This document shows, piece by piece, positions 52,501-58,650 of a stretch of 64,000 nucleotides of DNA. Numbering within the stretch: position 1 is the first letter of the stretch; each line of letters starts with the position of its first letter. Where the stretch lies: positions 2,154,501 to 2,218,500 of the forward strand of contig NC_023065.1 in NCBI RefSeq assembly GCF_000513295.1, read 5' to 3'. Source of the DNA: Magnetospirillum gryphiswaldense MSR-1 v2 (GTDB lineage Bacteria; Pseudomonadota; Alphaproteobacteria; Rhodospirillales; Magnetospirillaceae). Under the pieces are notes generated by a model. The model searched no databases, was not told where the DNA came from, and saw only the letters and a program-made list of their open reading frames with translations. The position numbers and the translations under genes are program-made.

Positions 52501-54472
52501 AAGTGACCGGCTCGCCGCTGTCATAAGCGCCGTCGCCATCCACATCCAAAAATACTTCGGCGTTATAGATGGGGCCATCGACCAGACGCCCGTTGGTGGT
52601 GGTCGGCGTCGTGTTGGTGGGCGTATTGGGTGTCTGGGTATCTTGCCCCAGATCCGAGCTGACGCCGCCGCTGGACGAACCGGACGGGCCGGTGGTGCCG
52701 GTGCCGATAGTACCGCCGCCGATCGCCTGTTGAATGGCCTGCTTGACCAAATCATTGGTGGATTGGGCACCGGCACCGGTGCCGACCGGGACATCGCCCG
52801 AGGCCGCCTGCTGAATCGACGCCATGACCTGCTGCTGGGTGGACGTCCCACCCGCTGTCGTCGATGTCGATGTTTCGTCACCGCCGGTCGCCGCCGCCCC
52901 CGATGTGGACGAGGATTGCGCGCTGCCATTGGCGGTCGAAGTGGTTTGGATGACCTGGGAAATGGTGGTCACCACCACCGGCCCGCCCGAACTGCCGGCG
53001 GGGATCGGGTTGGAGGTGTACCAGGGGAAACTTCCGCTTCCCGTGCCGCTGCCGCCGGTTCCGGTTCCGGTTCCGGTGCCGGTTCCAGTACCCGTTCCAG
53101 CGCCGCCCCCCGTGCCTGTTTCGGCTCCCGTTCCCGTGACGCCCCCCGTTCCGGTACCTGTGCCGGTGCCGGTCCCGGTACCGGTACCGGTACTGGCAGG
53201 TGCTTCGGTTCCCGTTCCCGCTTTGGCACCAGCCTCGGCCCCGGTGGCGGCAGCCGCCTTTGCTCCGTCACCGCCGGCATCCGTCCCACCTTGGGGTGCC
53301 TTTTCCTGCGGCGTGGTGTTCTGCGGTGCCGTCTCCTGTGGCGCCGTGCCCTGCGGCTGGCTCTCTTGCGGAGCAGCACCTTGCGGCGCCGTCTCCTGCG
53401 GCGCGGTATTCTGTGGTGCCGCAGGGGTCACCTGGGTATTGCCGCTGGGGCTGTCCACCTGAATGGTGGACCCAGCCTCGGGGCGGGACTGGATTTGCTG
53501 CACCGGTGCCGGCTGGTTCTGACCCGGCACCGTGTTCCATTCCATGCTGTTTTGCGCCGGCGGCACCGGCAGCGAATTGATGGCCGAGCCGAAGGTGCTG
53601 GCGATCACCCCCGGCGGCACGATGACCGGCGGCGCGAACGGGGTGAAAGCCGACTGGATTGACACCATGGAATTGGGCTGGCTCAGAACCTGGGTGCCCA
53701 TGGAATTGGACAAGGTGATCTGGCCGACGCCGCCGCTGGGGTCGCCCACCAGGGCGACGCTGGTCTGGCCGTTATCGCCGACCTGGCCGGCGACGGTGGT
53801 GCCGCGCACGCCGATGGTCATCACCGGGGTGCGCACCTGCATGGCATCGGGGCCGGCATGGGCGATCTGGCCGGAAACAAAGCTGAACGTGCCTTTCAGC
53901 ACCGACATGCTGGCGTGGCCGTCCTGGGTCTTGGGGTCATAGACCAACTCGTCCATGACCATGCGCCCGCTGGTCCCCAGCGAAAAGGTCGAGCGGTCGG
54001 CCAGCACGATGCCGACGGCGCCGCTGGGGCTGGTCTCGATGACGTCACCCTGATAGATCGCCCCACCTTCGCTCAGGGTGCTGGTGGTGCCGTCGGCATG
54101 GCGCACGGTGACCGTGCCGCTCAGCTTGTCGACCATGCCCACCTGCACCAGACCGGCGCCGGCACCGTCGGCCTGGACGAATTGCCCCGGCGCCAGCGGC
54201 CCGGCCAGCCGCGCCACCAGATCGGCGGGCAGGGACTGGCCGTCGGCGGTGGTCAAGGACACAGAGCCGGAGCCATCGAAGAAATCGGGCAGGACGATGT
54301 GACGCCCGTCGGGCAGCACGATTTCCAGATCGCCGCCATGGCGGATGAACTGCGCCTCGGCCAGATTGGCGCCCGCCGGCAAGGTCACCGCCCGTGCCCC
54401 GTCGGGGACCGCCATGGTCAGGACGTTGTCTTGGCCGGCAATAGTACCGGTGGCGGCGGAAGAAATACTCAT
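43529..54472 (-). CDS. Giant FecR-domain RTX-type secreted repeat protein
   Basis: 3647 residues in one uninterrupted frame. Order: N-terminal region with LPDGRHIVLPDFF (about 1-100); a FecR domain (about 112-230); Pro/Gln-rich APQ-x-T repeats (about 345-395) and a Thr/Gly run (about 420-480); a carboxypeptidase-regulatory-like domain (about 630-680, DVDGDGAYDSGEP); SGD-rich beta repeats (about 900-1245); five repeats of about 50 residues (about 1246-1513); then many calcium-binding RTX blocks (GGxGxD) from about 1890 to the end. No N-terminal signal peptide, so type I secretion is expected; no transporter genes are adjacent. Probably a surface adhesin or biofilm matrix protein. Confidence 0.93.
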   Translation of the reverse strand: MSISSAATGTIAGQDNVLTMAVPDGARAVTLPAGANLAEAQFIRHGGDLEIVLPDGRHIVLPDFFDGSGSVSLTTADGQSLPADLVARLAGPLAPGQFVQADGAGAGLVQVGMVDKLSGTVTVRHADGTTSTLSEGGAIYQGDVIETSPSGAVGIVLADRSTFSLGTSGRMVMDELVYDPKTQDGHASMSVLKGTFSFVSGQIAHAGPDAMQVRTPVMTIGVRGTTVAGQVGDNGQTSVALVGDPSGGVGQITLSNSMGTQVLSQPNSMVSIQSAFTPFAPPVIVPPGVIASTFGSAINSLPVPPAQNSMEWNTVPGQNQPAPVQQIQSRPEAGSTIQVDSPSGNTQVTPAAPQNTAPQETAPQGAAPQESQPQGTAPQETAPQNTTPQEKAPQGGTDAGGDGAKAAAATGAEAGAKAGTGTEAPASTGTGTGTGTGTGTGTGGVTGTGAETGTGGGAGTGTGTGTGTGTGTGGSGTGSGSFPWYTSNPIPAGSSGGPVVVTTISQVIQTTSTANGSAQSSSTSGAAATGGDETSTSTTAGGTSTQQQVMASIQQAASGDVPVGTGAGAQSTNDLVKQAIQQAIGGGTIGTGTTGPSGSSSGGVSSDLGQDTQTPNTPTNTTPTTTNGRLVDGPIYNAEVFLDVDGDGAYDSGEPVTFTDANGYYTLAGAGAYQIVAKPGGVDTVTGHVIQFTMKAPAGSTIVSPLTTLVAELGEAAVKTMLGITSQASLLTTDPMANPDIYAAGVQLVATINVLKNGLGLTQQQVMTAITNTMKNETTPSSGFLTDVSKLGAVVSATGQTPSYTQADFLNHVAQASTSARSNPSDPGNINPVPTSGGIISVNTADAASVAANIGTLKSGGLTSFALTSGTGVVSAADADGVTFTYPASSTASMGVSDNAAAIGAYADGFTGIKSIAVTGSGIVYYSNEKFIALEAITTGADDMGVYLENGDSLAGWSSADFAKVSQVKIAAGATVTMTADQVNLFEQNSMFGWSITKEGGAKLHIAISGNVSGMLLGSADEFVLTGDATIARNFFISKPINKGAFSLTVDTGSYSLAGVDLTNADAVKINNVVIDFRDGDEVQANWAALTGAEISTFALTSGRLELTAAQASDVAVSVSGDATFWLVDTGANLSGKLGLYSGVTDYRVISGDLSIDAAEASLHGAHITRAAGANVVLALVSGDNATGLTGFNQISLTSGYAFVPGATILALGASNIALSGGAFLKAVVSGNVVGNDYSPATVLYLSGDVTLSVAQRLVYDDNQIYANGYKMALSGVSGDVSTVDFYNITGVSLSGDASWTMSQELDLQGFVATITDNGHGVTLTAVHGLFELDPAKLSHVDSMVLSGELSIELADYAALLDDGIVFDAGTGTISLTAVSDVVELNAAELGLVHALTLSGDTTLTLAQFDALMDNEATVDDGTGTFDLTVSGISGSLTLSDIALGAVDGLALSGNLSLTFTQFQDLLSRGITFDKDTYTLTVTGVSGDLTGLDLSAVDAIVTTGTVTLSPDQASGLDITGSGSVVTQYDNASTGGDETFQAVAGEHLQFHGGIGDYRFDMIDGALVITDLRDQATADYDGTDTIEGWDQLGGPFVLHFSDDTATLTCDGDLYLTFGSSANTVRLGGIFDTVRLGDGNDLLVLSEDHPLTAVLDGEGGTDTIVADGAIDLTGRSLSSFEALKGSGDQSSITLNAAQLSSKTVDGADSDLSVVVAVSGTATLSSDITVTNWAEGDSLIFRGRRDQADIMGGTNAAAFYEVSGDDQANGGTSGDTYVLDAGENSDAAFGGNIVITDAGGTDTIDVRVLSENTGKDYAFDGALRVGDDLVIYLDPAAGIGGGTITINDHFNGKGVERLQTESSGDDMYEYLATGLTGTALDEMIFGTNKNATVETLTGGGGHDQFFGGGGLDSFVGDGFDTVHYGALGGFNAGTGGLVMNAALDAAGNGAATLNDGLGESWTQTYQGIGEIVGTDGADQLYGWTAPVGDRKFTLNGGRGSDHLIGGAGTIADYSDEYRVGSSGIRIDVNNVAGTYTGTVVTSAGTDLTEGILHFVGSAFNDWFEGSDGNETFQGNGGRDTIHGNDGWDTITFFETENHGVTVNLNNTGGNDGFGDSDDISDIEHVIGSKYGDELNGSSGDERLDGRDGDDTLDGGTGADTIVGGAGLDSLTGGSGNDIFILENASQSTAAATDTVTDFGTGQDQVWFTGAAGYAYSTAVNASGADNLAAAIALVTAGVANNTIAFFTWGGDGYLYVKGAGSGTSFDQTLIRLQGVSAAPARDGDEVFISTATATMGNDEMYGTAGADSISSLGGNDTIYGLGGDDTLHGGAGDDLLHGGDGSDVIYYTDSSLSVAVNLGMGTASGDESGFDTLTSIEAVVGSQGADTIIGSSANETLDGYHGADELTGGGGADLFVISHPVQSNLASGYDHIMDFGTGNDTILLKGAAGYTLETVAATGVTLEQAVASVEALMTPDSIAYFEWEGGGYLYVSGTGSGSVDFGGTLVQIPVQAGAVTLSGGNTILAATGASVVADILVGSDGVDVIDALAGDDDITGGAGADILTGGAGDDTFLYTSASDGGDVITDFTAGGSEDALSLQNLVLNTVFQHVSTNGVVHPQAGVVVLDDVVASNTHLQAATVAAKLNGLSGVGHEETALLFALSDGSSTAIWKWADSNSSAQADNGELTLIATLTGVQASQLTSQDFLGADTYSDTPTSSADFLVGTSAKDVFDAGDGDDIIITNGGEDTVSCGAGNDMVYAPATDLPGMSISGGGGLDTLVVSGSGTVDLTGLSFTGIDGIWFQGSQPGTNHISAVIFDAASFAANIQSIDQNGRSFFQLTTGDGNGENEIDVTIDATVGGDLSAMSLGFMPWMVSNLVIDGQSATESLTAWVPGEGMCAATLYGGSADDVLKIGGMISDFKAVVRGGEGADTVVVTDAYVNHNGTIDGGDGIDVLTLQGASTLGGALVENIELIDLSEAEVANGVIDALQGTHIDGGGGASDLTIRMATCAFDLSAIEFVDWGNDDTLTVIGSVGSDTITGTSHDETISGGVGVDSIDISGGGADTILFTSSSLSVGELGRDTVTGFAADDSFILDHRIFALGSSGTLDPTRFAISTALTGNLGDDIAGIVVVGAASGSDGVDIWFTTKLSDVSEGNSTRIGTLAGVNTSLITAAHFALADLTSNTPSVGADVINGSAGTDIIDALAGDDVINGNGGQDTLRGGGGNDSITLTGLVTGTTVAGGLGTDMLTIVASGAVNLQDVGISGIETFDFAHAGVGEEITSVSIGANILANNFSAVWSEGNSYVGLSNTSGTGLDLTIDAGVYSDLADMLDYLSLDGFDRLVIDGSANASPLTAKVMSGLDQQTILGGTGADEIDALSVITSSQSLEISTGDGADTITVGGEASLSNTVIDGGDGIDTLAFTGLSSMGAPGYLGTISNIEVIDLTVANATNAIAYARIDGSAANTAVTIRYGHRSSDLAFQDWGADDSLTLVGSGDDNTLTGGVGVDTLIGDEGNDELTGGAGADLFLFTRSQGTSSFGTDTITDFSSGDGDKIGLDVGYFFDLDFLAGQLDAGSFHFGTDWSEISGSGAGIVVLGQNSGSDGVGVYYTSDVNADGGPEAYQIATISGANTSTISNANFTSYLAPGSE
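43880..48810 (-). repeat. RTX calcium-binding repeat clusters
   Basis: Clusters of glycine/aspartate nonapeptides of the form GGxGxDxLx, separated by longer beta-rich segments. Examples are LDGGTGADTIVGGAGLDSLT (47940-48090), YGLGGDDTLHGGAGDDLLHG (47450-47600), INGNGGQDTLRGGGGNDSIT (44790-44900) and LIGDEGNDELTGGAGADLF (43880-43990). Such repeats bind calcium and fold after type I secretion. Confidence 0.9.
49935..50738 (-). repeat. Five tandem ~50-residue repeats in the giant protein
   Basis: Each unit begins with a LSG-x-x-(S/T)-L-T-like strand, continues with a Q-F/Y-x-x-L-(L/M) helix-like stretch, FD-x-GT and LT-x-VSG, and ends L-x-x-V-x-x-LxLSG. Units are diverged at the DNA level, so this is an old protein repeat, not a recent DNA duplication. 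Confidence 0.65.
53040..53430. repeat. Low-complexity DNA in giant gene (hexamer and 15-mer repeats)
   Basis: A (CCGGTN)-type hexamer run at about 53040-53205 encodes the Thr-Gly stretch, and a roughly 15-base repeat at about 53290-53430 encodes APQ-x-T units. Both stay in frame over multiples of three. Confidence 0.75.
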
Positions 54473-54639
54473 GGCGAACCGATCCCCGATGGCACCGTCC
54501 GCTCCCCAGCAGACAGCTCATACAGGGGGTATTTTACCCGTAATGAACGGCGGAAAACCATCCGGTTGAAGCCTGATATGACGAATGGACGTTGACCTTC
54601 GACAAGGCTGTGCGCTTCTTGCGGGCATCGGGTTCCGCC

Positions 54640-54680
54640 ATTGTGCACCTGCACAATATTACAGGTCGCACCCGCACAAT
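54640..54680. promoter_or_regulatory. Candidate operator upstream of sox genes
   Basis: Palindrome ATTGTGCA-CC-TGCACAAT (54640-54657) plus a further half-site GCACAAT (54674-54680) in an AT-rich leader between the giant gene and soxX. A second small inverted repeat CCGGCT/AGCCGG lies closer to soxX. No regulator gene is in the window. The remainder of 54473-54796 holds the divergent promoters, not resolved. Confidence 0.5.
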
Positions 54681-54796
54681 AGAATCAGTATTGATTTATA
54701 TATTAAAGTCGTGAACTATGCATATAAAGGACCGGCTAGACTAAAGCCGGCCAAAGCTGAAGAATGCAAGGCCCACATGGCCACACGGGAGGATCC

Positions 54797-55249
54797 ATGC
54801 TCAAACCCATCTCCTGGGGGGCCGTCACGGTCGCCCTGGCGTTGACCCTGCCTGTCCTGGTCCAGGCCGCATCGCCAAAGAAAGCCCCCGAACGGGGCTA
54901 TTACGACGTCTCGCGTCTGGCGCCTCTGACCGACCAAGCCGGCGACCCCGTCAACGGGCGCAAGCTTGCCGCCGGCAAGGGGCTGTGTCTGTCGTGCCAT
55001 GTCATGCCCATTCCCGAACAGGCCGATCACGGCGATGTCGGCCCCGATCTGGCCGGGGTGGGATCGCGTCTTCAGCCGCCGGAACTGCGCCTGCGCATCG
55101 CCGACCCCAAGGTGCTGAACCCCGACACCCCCATGCCGTCCTTCTTCAAGAAGGATCTGAACCGGCTGCCGCCCAACCTGAAGGGGCAAACGGTTCTGAC
55201 CGCGCAAGAGGTCGAGGATGTGGTCGCCTATCTGGCCACCCTGAAATAG
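54797..55249 (+). CDS. soxX: SoxX, monohaem cytochrome c subunit of SoxAX
   Basis: 150 residues with a signal peptide (MLKPISWGAVTVALALTLPVLVQA). One haem motif CLSCH and the distal Met region MPSFF fit SoxX. With SoxA it forms the haem enzyme that couples thiosulfate to the SoxY cysteine in the periplasm. GGAGG stands right before the ATG at 54797, so this start is preferred over the one at 54764. First gene of soxXYZAB-ccdA. Confidence 0.93.
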   Translation: MLKPISWGAVTVALALTLPVLVQAASPKKAPERGYYDVSRLAPLTDQAGDPVNGRKLAAGKGLCLSCHVMPIPEQADHGDVGPDLAGVGSRLQPPELRLRIADPKVLNPDTPMPSFFKKDLNRLPPNLKGQTVLTAQEVEDVVAYLATLK

Positions 55250-55277
55250 CTTTTATTCAAACCAGGAGAAGCAAGGC

Positions 55278-55727
55278 ATGTCCCAACTGAACCGCCGCAC
55301 CGTGCTGGCCGGGATCGGCGCCGGCGCCGCCGCCATGGCGGTGGCCCCCAAGCTGGCCCGGGCCGACAAGGCCGCCGCAGATGAAATGGTTTCCAAGCTG
55401 ATCGGCGGCGTCAAGCCGCAGGACGGCAAGGTCAAGATCAAGCTGCCGCAGATCGCCGAAAACGGCAACACGGTACCCTTCACCGTCACCGTCGACAGCC
55501 CGATGACCGAAGCCAGCTATGTCAAGGCCATCCATGTCATGGCCGACGGCAACCCCAGCCCGGGCGTGGCCAGCTTCTATTTCACCCCCACCGGCAAGGC
55601 GGAAGTGTCCATGCGCATGCGTCTGGGCAAGACCCAGAACGTGCAGGCGGTGGCGCTGCTGTCGGACGGCACCGCCTGGCAGGTGTCGCAGGAAATCAAG
55701 GTCACCATCGGCGGCTGCGGCGGCTGA
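55278..55727 (+). CDS. soxY: SoxY, sulfur carrier subunit
   Basis: 149 residues. Twin-arginine type signal (NRRTVLAGIGAGAAAM) and a C-terminal swinging arm ending GGCGG, whose Cys holds the sulfur intermediates. It forms the SoxYZ heterodimer, exported folded by Tat together with SoxZ. Preceded by AGGAG; 28 bases after soxX. Confidence 0.96.
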   Translation: MSQLNRRTVLAGIGAGAAAMAVAPKLARADKAAADEMVSKLIGGVKPQDGKVKIKLPQIAENGNTVPFTVTVDSPMTEASYVKAIHVMADGNPSPGVASFYFTPTGKAEVSMRMRLGKTQNVQAVALLSDGTAWQVSQEIKVTIGGCGG

Positions 55728-55751
55728 GTTCAGTTCTGAGGAGACGAAACA

Positions 55752-56072
55752 ATGCCCACTCCCCGCGTCAAGATGCCCGCCTCCGCCGCCAAGGGCGAAG
55801 TGTTCGAGGTCAAGACCACCATCGACCACGACATGGAATCCGGTCAGCGCAAGGACAAGGACGGCAAGCCGATCCCGCGCAAGATCATCAACAAGTTCAC
55901 CGTCACCTATAACGGCAAGCAGGTGTTCTGGTCCGATTGGGCGGCGGCGGTGTCGGCCAATCCCTATTGCTCGTTCTTCCTGACCGCCACCGAAAGCGGC
56001 ACCGTCGAGTTGAAATGGCACGACGATGACGGCCAGGTCTATGCCGCCTCGCAACAGATCACGGTGGCGTGA
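55752..56072 (+). CDS. soxZ: SoxZ, sulfur carrier partner
   Basis: 106 residues, no signal peptide of its own, exported with SoxY. Immunoglobulin-like fold with the usual SoxZ features: RVKMPASAAKGEVFEVKT, then NKFTVTYNGKQVF and NPYCSFFLTATESG. GAGGAGAC precedes the ATG. Lies 24 bases after soxY. Confidence 0.96.
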   Translation: MPTPRVKMPASAAKGEVFEVKTTIDHDMESGQRKDKDGKPIPRKIINKFTVTYNGKQVFWSDWAAAVSANPYCSFFLTATESGTVELKWHDDDGQVYAASQQITVA

Positions 56073-56093
56073 CGTCACGCCGGAGGAAGGCCC

Positions 56094-56906
56094 ATGCGCA
56101 AGATGATGATGGCGGCGACCCTGGCGGCCCTGGCCGCCAGCCCGGTCGCCCAGGCGGACCCGCCCTTCGACCCCAAGGACCCGAAGATGGCCCCCTATAT
56201 GGCCGGCGACAAGCGCTCGGGCTATACCTTCGCCGAGCCGGAAACCCGGGCCATGCAGGATGACGATTTCAGCAATCCCGGCTTCTTGTGGGTCGAGGAC
56301 GGCAAGAAGCTGTGGTCCAAGGCCGAAGGCAAGGCCGGCAAGTCGTGCAAGGATTGCCACGGCGAGGCGGAAAAAAGCATGAAGGGGGTGGGCACCGTCT
56401 ATCCCCGCTTCGACCCGCACGCGAACATGCTGCTGACGCTGGAACAGAAGATCAACCAGTGCCGCACCGAACGCATGGGCGCCGATGCCTACAAGTTCGA
56501 TTCCAAGCCCTATAACGCCATGGCCACCTATGTGAAGCACCAGTCGCGCGGCATGCCGCTGGCGGTGCAGACCGATGGACCGGCGGCGCCTTACTTCGAC
56601 ATGGGCCGGCGACTTTATTATGAGCGCCGCGGCATGAGCGACATCGCCTGCAAGCATTGCCACGAGGATTTGTCGGGCCTGCACATGCGCTCTGAATTGC
56701 TGAGCCAGGGCATGCCCAACGGCTTTCCCCAGTACCGGCTGAAATGGCAGACCCTGGGCAGCGCGCAAAAGCGTATCCGCGGCTGTTTCGAGGAAGTCCG
56801 GGCCGAGCCCTATCCCGTCGATTCCCTGGAAAACACCGTGATTGAAATGTACGCCACATGGCGTGCCAACGGTCTGCGGGTCGAAAGCCCGGCTGTCCGC
56901 AAATGA
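56094..56906 (+). CDS. soxA: SoxA, dihaem cytochrome c subunit of SoxAX
   Basis: 270 residues with a signal peptide (MRKMMMAATLAALAASPVAQA). Two haem motifs, CKDCH (N-terminal domain) and CKHCH (C-terminal domain), make it the dihaem type. The active-site cysteine is in GCFEEVRAEPYP, the persulfide-modified Cys. Catalyses oxidative attachment of thiosulfate to SoxY together with SoxX. A strong hairpin follows before soxB. Confidence 0.96.
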   Translation: MRKMMMAATLAALAASPVAQADPPFDPKDPKMAPYMAGDKRSGYTFAEPETRAMQDDDFSNPGFLWVEDGKKLWSKAEGKAGKSCKDCHGEAEKSMKGVGTVYPRFDPHANMLLTLEQKINQCRTERMGADAYKFDSKPYNAMATYVKHQSRGMPLAVQTDGPAAPYFDMGRRLYYERRGMSDIACKHCHEDLSGLHMRSELLSQGMPNGFPQYRLKWQTLGSAQKRIRGCFEEVRAEPYPVDSLENTVIEMYATWRANGLRVESPAVRK

Positions 56907-56910
56907 CCTC

Positions 56911-56940
56911 TGGCGGGGAAGGCTGCCCCCTTCCCCGCCA
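56911..56940 (+). repeat. Strong hairpin between soxA and soxB
   Basis: Perfect 12-base arms TGGCGGGGAAGG / CCTTCCCCGCCA with a 6-base loop, just after the soxA stop. No T-run, so more likely an mRNA-stabilising or partial termination structure that lowers soxB relative to soxXYZA. Confidence 0.6.
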
Positions 56941-56962
56941 CTCCCCCCCAGGATGAACGCCC

Positions 56963-58648
56963 ATGCTGACCCGCCGCGATTTCTTGCAGGTGGCCGCCGC
57001 CACCGCCGTGCTTGCCGGGGGTGCGCCCCTGGCCCGCGCCAGCGCCCGCCAGGACATCACCCAGGCTTCCCTGTTGGAGATGAAGCCGGTGGGGCAGGTG
57101 ACGCTGCTGAACTTCACCGACATCCACGCCCAGCTGATGCCGCTTTATTTCCGCGAGCCATCGGTCAATCTGGGGGTGGGTGCCGCCCGCGGTCTGGTGC
57201 CGCATCTGAGCGGCAAGGAATTCCTCAAGGCCTATGGTCTGAAGGCCGGCAGCCCGCAGGCCTATGCCCTGACCCATGAGGATTTCTCTGCCCTGGCCAA
57301 GACCTATGGTCGGGTCGGCGGCCTGGACCGCATGGCCACCCTGATCAAGGCCATCCGCGCCCAGCGCCCCGACAACACCTTGCTGGTGGATTGCGGCGAT
57401 ACTTGGCAGGGCAGCTATACCTCGCTGGCGACCAAGGGCGAGGACATGGTCGACGCCATGAACCTGCTGGGCGTCGACGTCATGGTGCCGCACTGGGAAT
57501 TCACCTATGGCGAGGCCAGGGTCAAGGAATTGGTGGCCAAGCTGAAATTCCCGTTCCTGGCCCAAAACGTCAAGGACACCGAATGGGAGGAAGACGTCTT
57601 CCCCCACACCGCCACCTTCGAAAAGGGCGGCGTCAAGATCGCGGTGATCGGTCAGGCCTTCCCCTATACCCCGGTGGCCAATCCCCGTTACATGATGCCC
57701 AAATGGAGCTTCGGCATCCGTGACGAAGACATGCAGAAACGGGTCGATGCCGCCCGCGCCGCCGGTGCCGAACTGATCGTGGTGGCCAGCCACAACGGTT
57801 TCGACGTCGACCGCAAGATGGCCGGACGGGTCAAGGGCATCGACGTGCTGCTGACCGGGCACACCCACGACGCCATCCCCGGCGTGGTCAAGGTGGGCGA
57901 CACGCTTTTGGTGGCCTCGGGCTCGCACGGCAAGTTCCTCGCCCGCCTCGACCTGGAGGTGAAGAACAAGAAGGTGGTCAACTACGCCTTCAAGCTGATG
58001 CCGGTGTTTTCCGACGCCATTACCCCCGACACCGAAATGGCGACGCTGATCGCCAAGATCCGCGCCCCCCACGCCGAGGTTCTGGGCCGCAAGCTGGCGC
58101 GCACCGAATCGCTTCTGTACCGGCGCGGCAATTTCAACGGCACCTTCGACGACCTGATCTGTCAGGCGCTGTTGGACGAACGCGAGGCGCAGATTTCGCT
58201 GTCGCCCGGCTTCCGCTGGGGCTCCAGCCTGCCGCCGGGTTCCGACATCACCATGGAAGACGTCTACAACCAGACCGCCATCACCTATCCCAACGCCTAT
58301 CGCTCGGACATGACCGGACAATTGCTCAAGGATATCCTGGAAGACGTCGCCGACAATCTGTTCAACCCCGATCCCTATTATCAGCAAGGCGGCGACATGG
58401 TCCGGGTCGGCGGCATGGGCTATCGCATCGACATCACCAAGCCCATGGGCAGCCGCATCAGCGCCATGACCTTGCTGAAGACCGGCGAGAAGATCGAGGC
58501 CGGCAAGTCCTACGTGGTGTCCGGCTGGGCCAGCGTCAACGAAGGCACCCAGGGCCCGCCGGTGTGGGATGTGGTCGCCGGCTGGCTGCAAAAACACCCC
58601 AGCGTCAAGTTCGACGGCAACCGGGCGGTTCAGGTGATGGGCGGCTGA
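56963..58648 (+). CDS. soxB: SoxB, sulfate thiohydrolase
   Basis: 561 residues with a Tat signal (TRRDFLQVAAATAVLAGG). A dimanganese 5'-nucleotidase-like fold: NFTDIHAQL, LLVDCGDTWQGS, and TGHTHDAIPG carry the metal ligands. Hydrolyses sulfate off the SoxY-bound intermediate in the periplasm. Position after soxA and length fit the family. Confidence 0.97.
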   Translation: MLTRRDFLQVAAATAVLAGGAPLARASARQDITQASLLEMKPVGQVTLLNFTDIHAQLMPLYFREPSVNLGVGAARGLVPHLSGKEFLKAYGLKAGSPQAYALTHEDFSALAKTYGRVGGLDRMATLIKAIRAQRPDNTLLVDCGDTWQGSYTSLATKGEDMVDAMNLLGVDVMVPHWEFTYGEARVKELVAKLKFPFLAQNVKDTEWEEDVFPHTATFEKGGVKIAVIGQAFPYTPVANPRYMMPKWSFGIRDEDMQKRVDAARAAGAELIVVASHNGFDVDRKMAGRVKGIDVLLTGHTHDAIPGVVKVGDTLLVASGSHGKFLARLDLEVKNKKVVNYAFKLMPVFSDAITPDTEMATLIAKIRAPHAEVLGRKLARTESLLYRRGNFNGTFDDLICQALLDEREAQISLSPGFRWGSSLPPGSDITMEDVYNQTAITYPNAYRSDMTGQLLKDILEDVADNLFNPDPYYQQGGDMVRVGGMGYRIDITKPMGSRISAMTLLKTGEKIEAGKSYVVSGWASVNEGTQGPPVWDVVAGWLQKHPSVKFDGNRAVQVMGG

Positions 58649-58650
58649 AC

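Noticed and set aside
53040-53430. Regular repeats that could be mistaken for a CRISPR array
   Set aside because: Units are 6 and 15 bases, in frame, without unique spacers, and lie inside the giant coding sequence.
44324-53662. Long plus-strand open frames of 1687, 561 and 734 residues opposite the giant gene
   Set aside because: They are antisense shadows of a GC-rich, repetitive coding sequence; no domain, ribosome site or plausible composition, whereas the minus frame has FecR and RTX motifs throughout.
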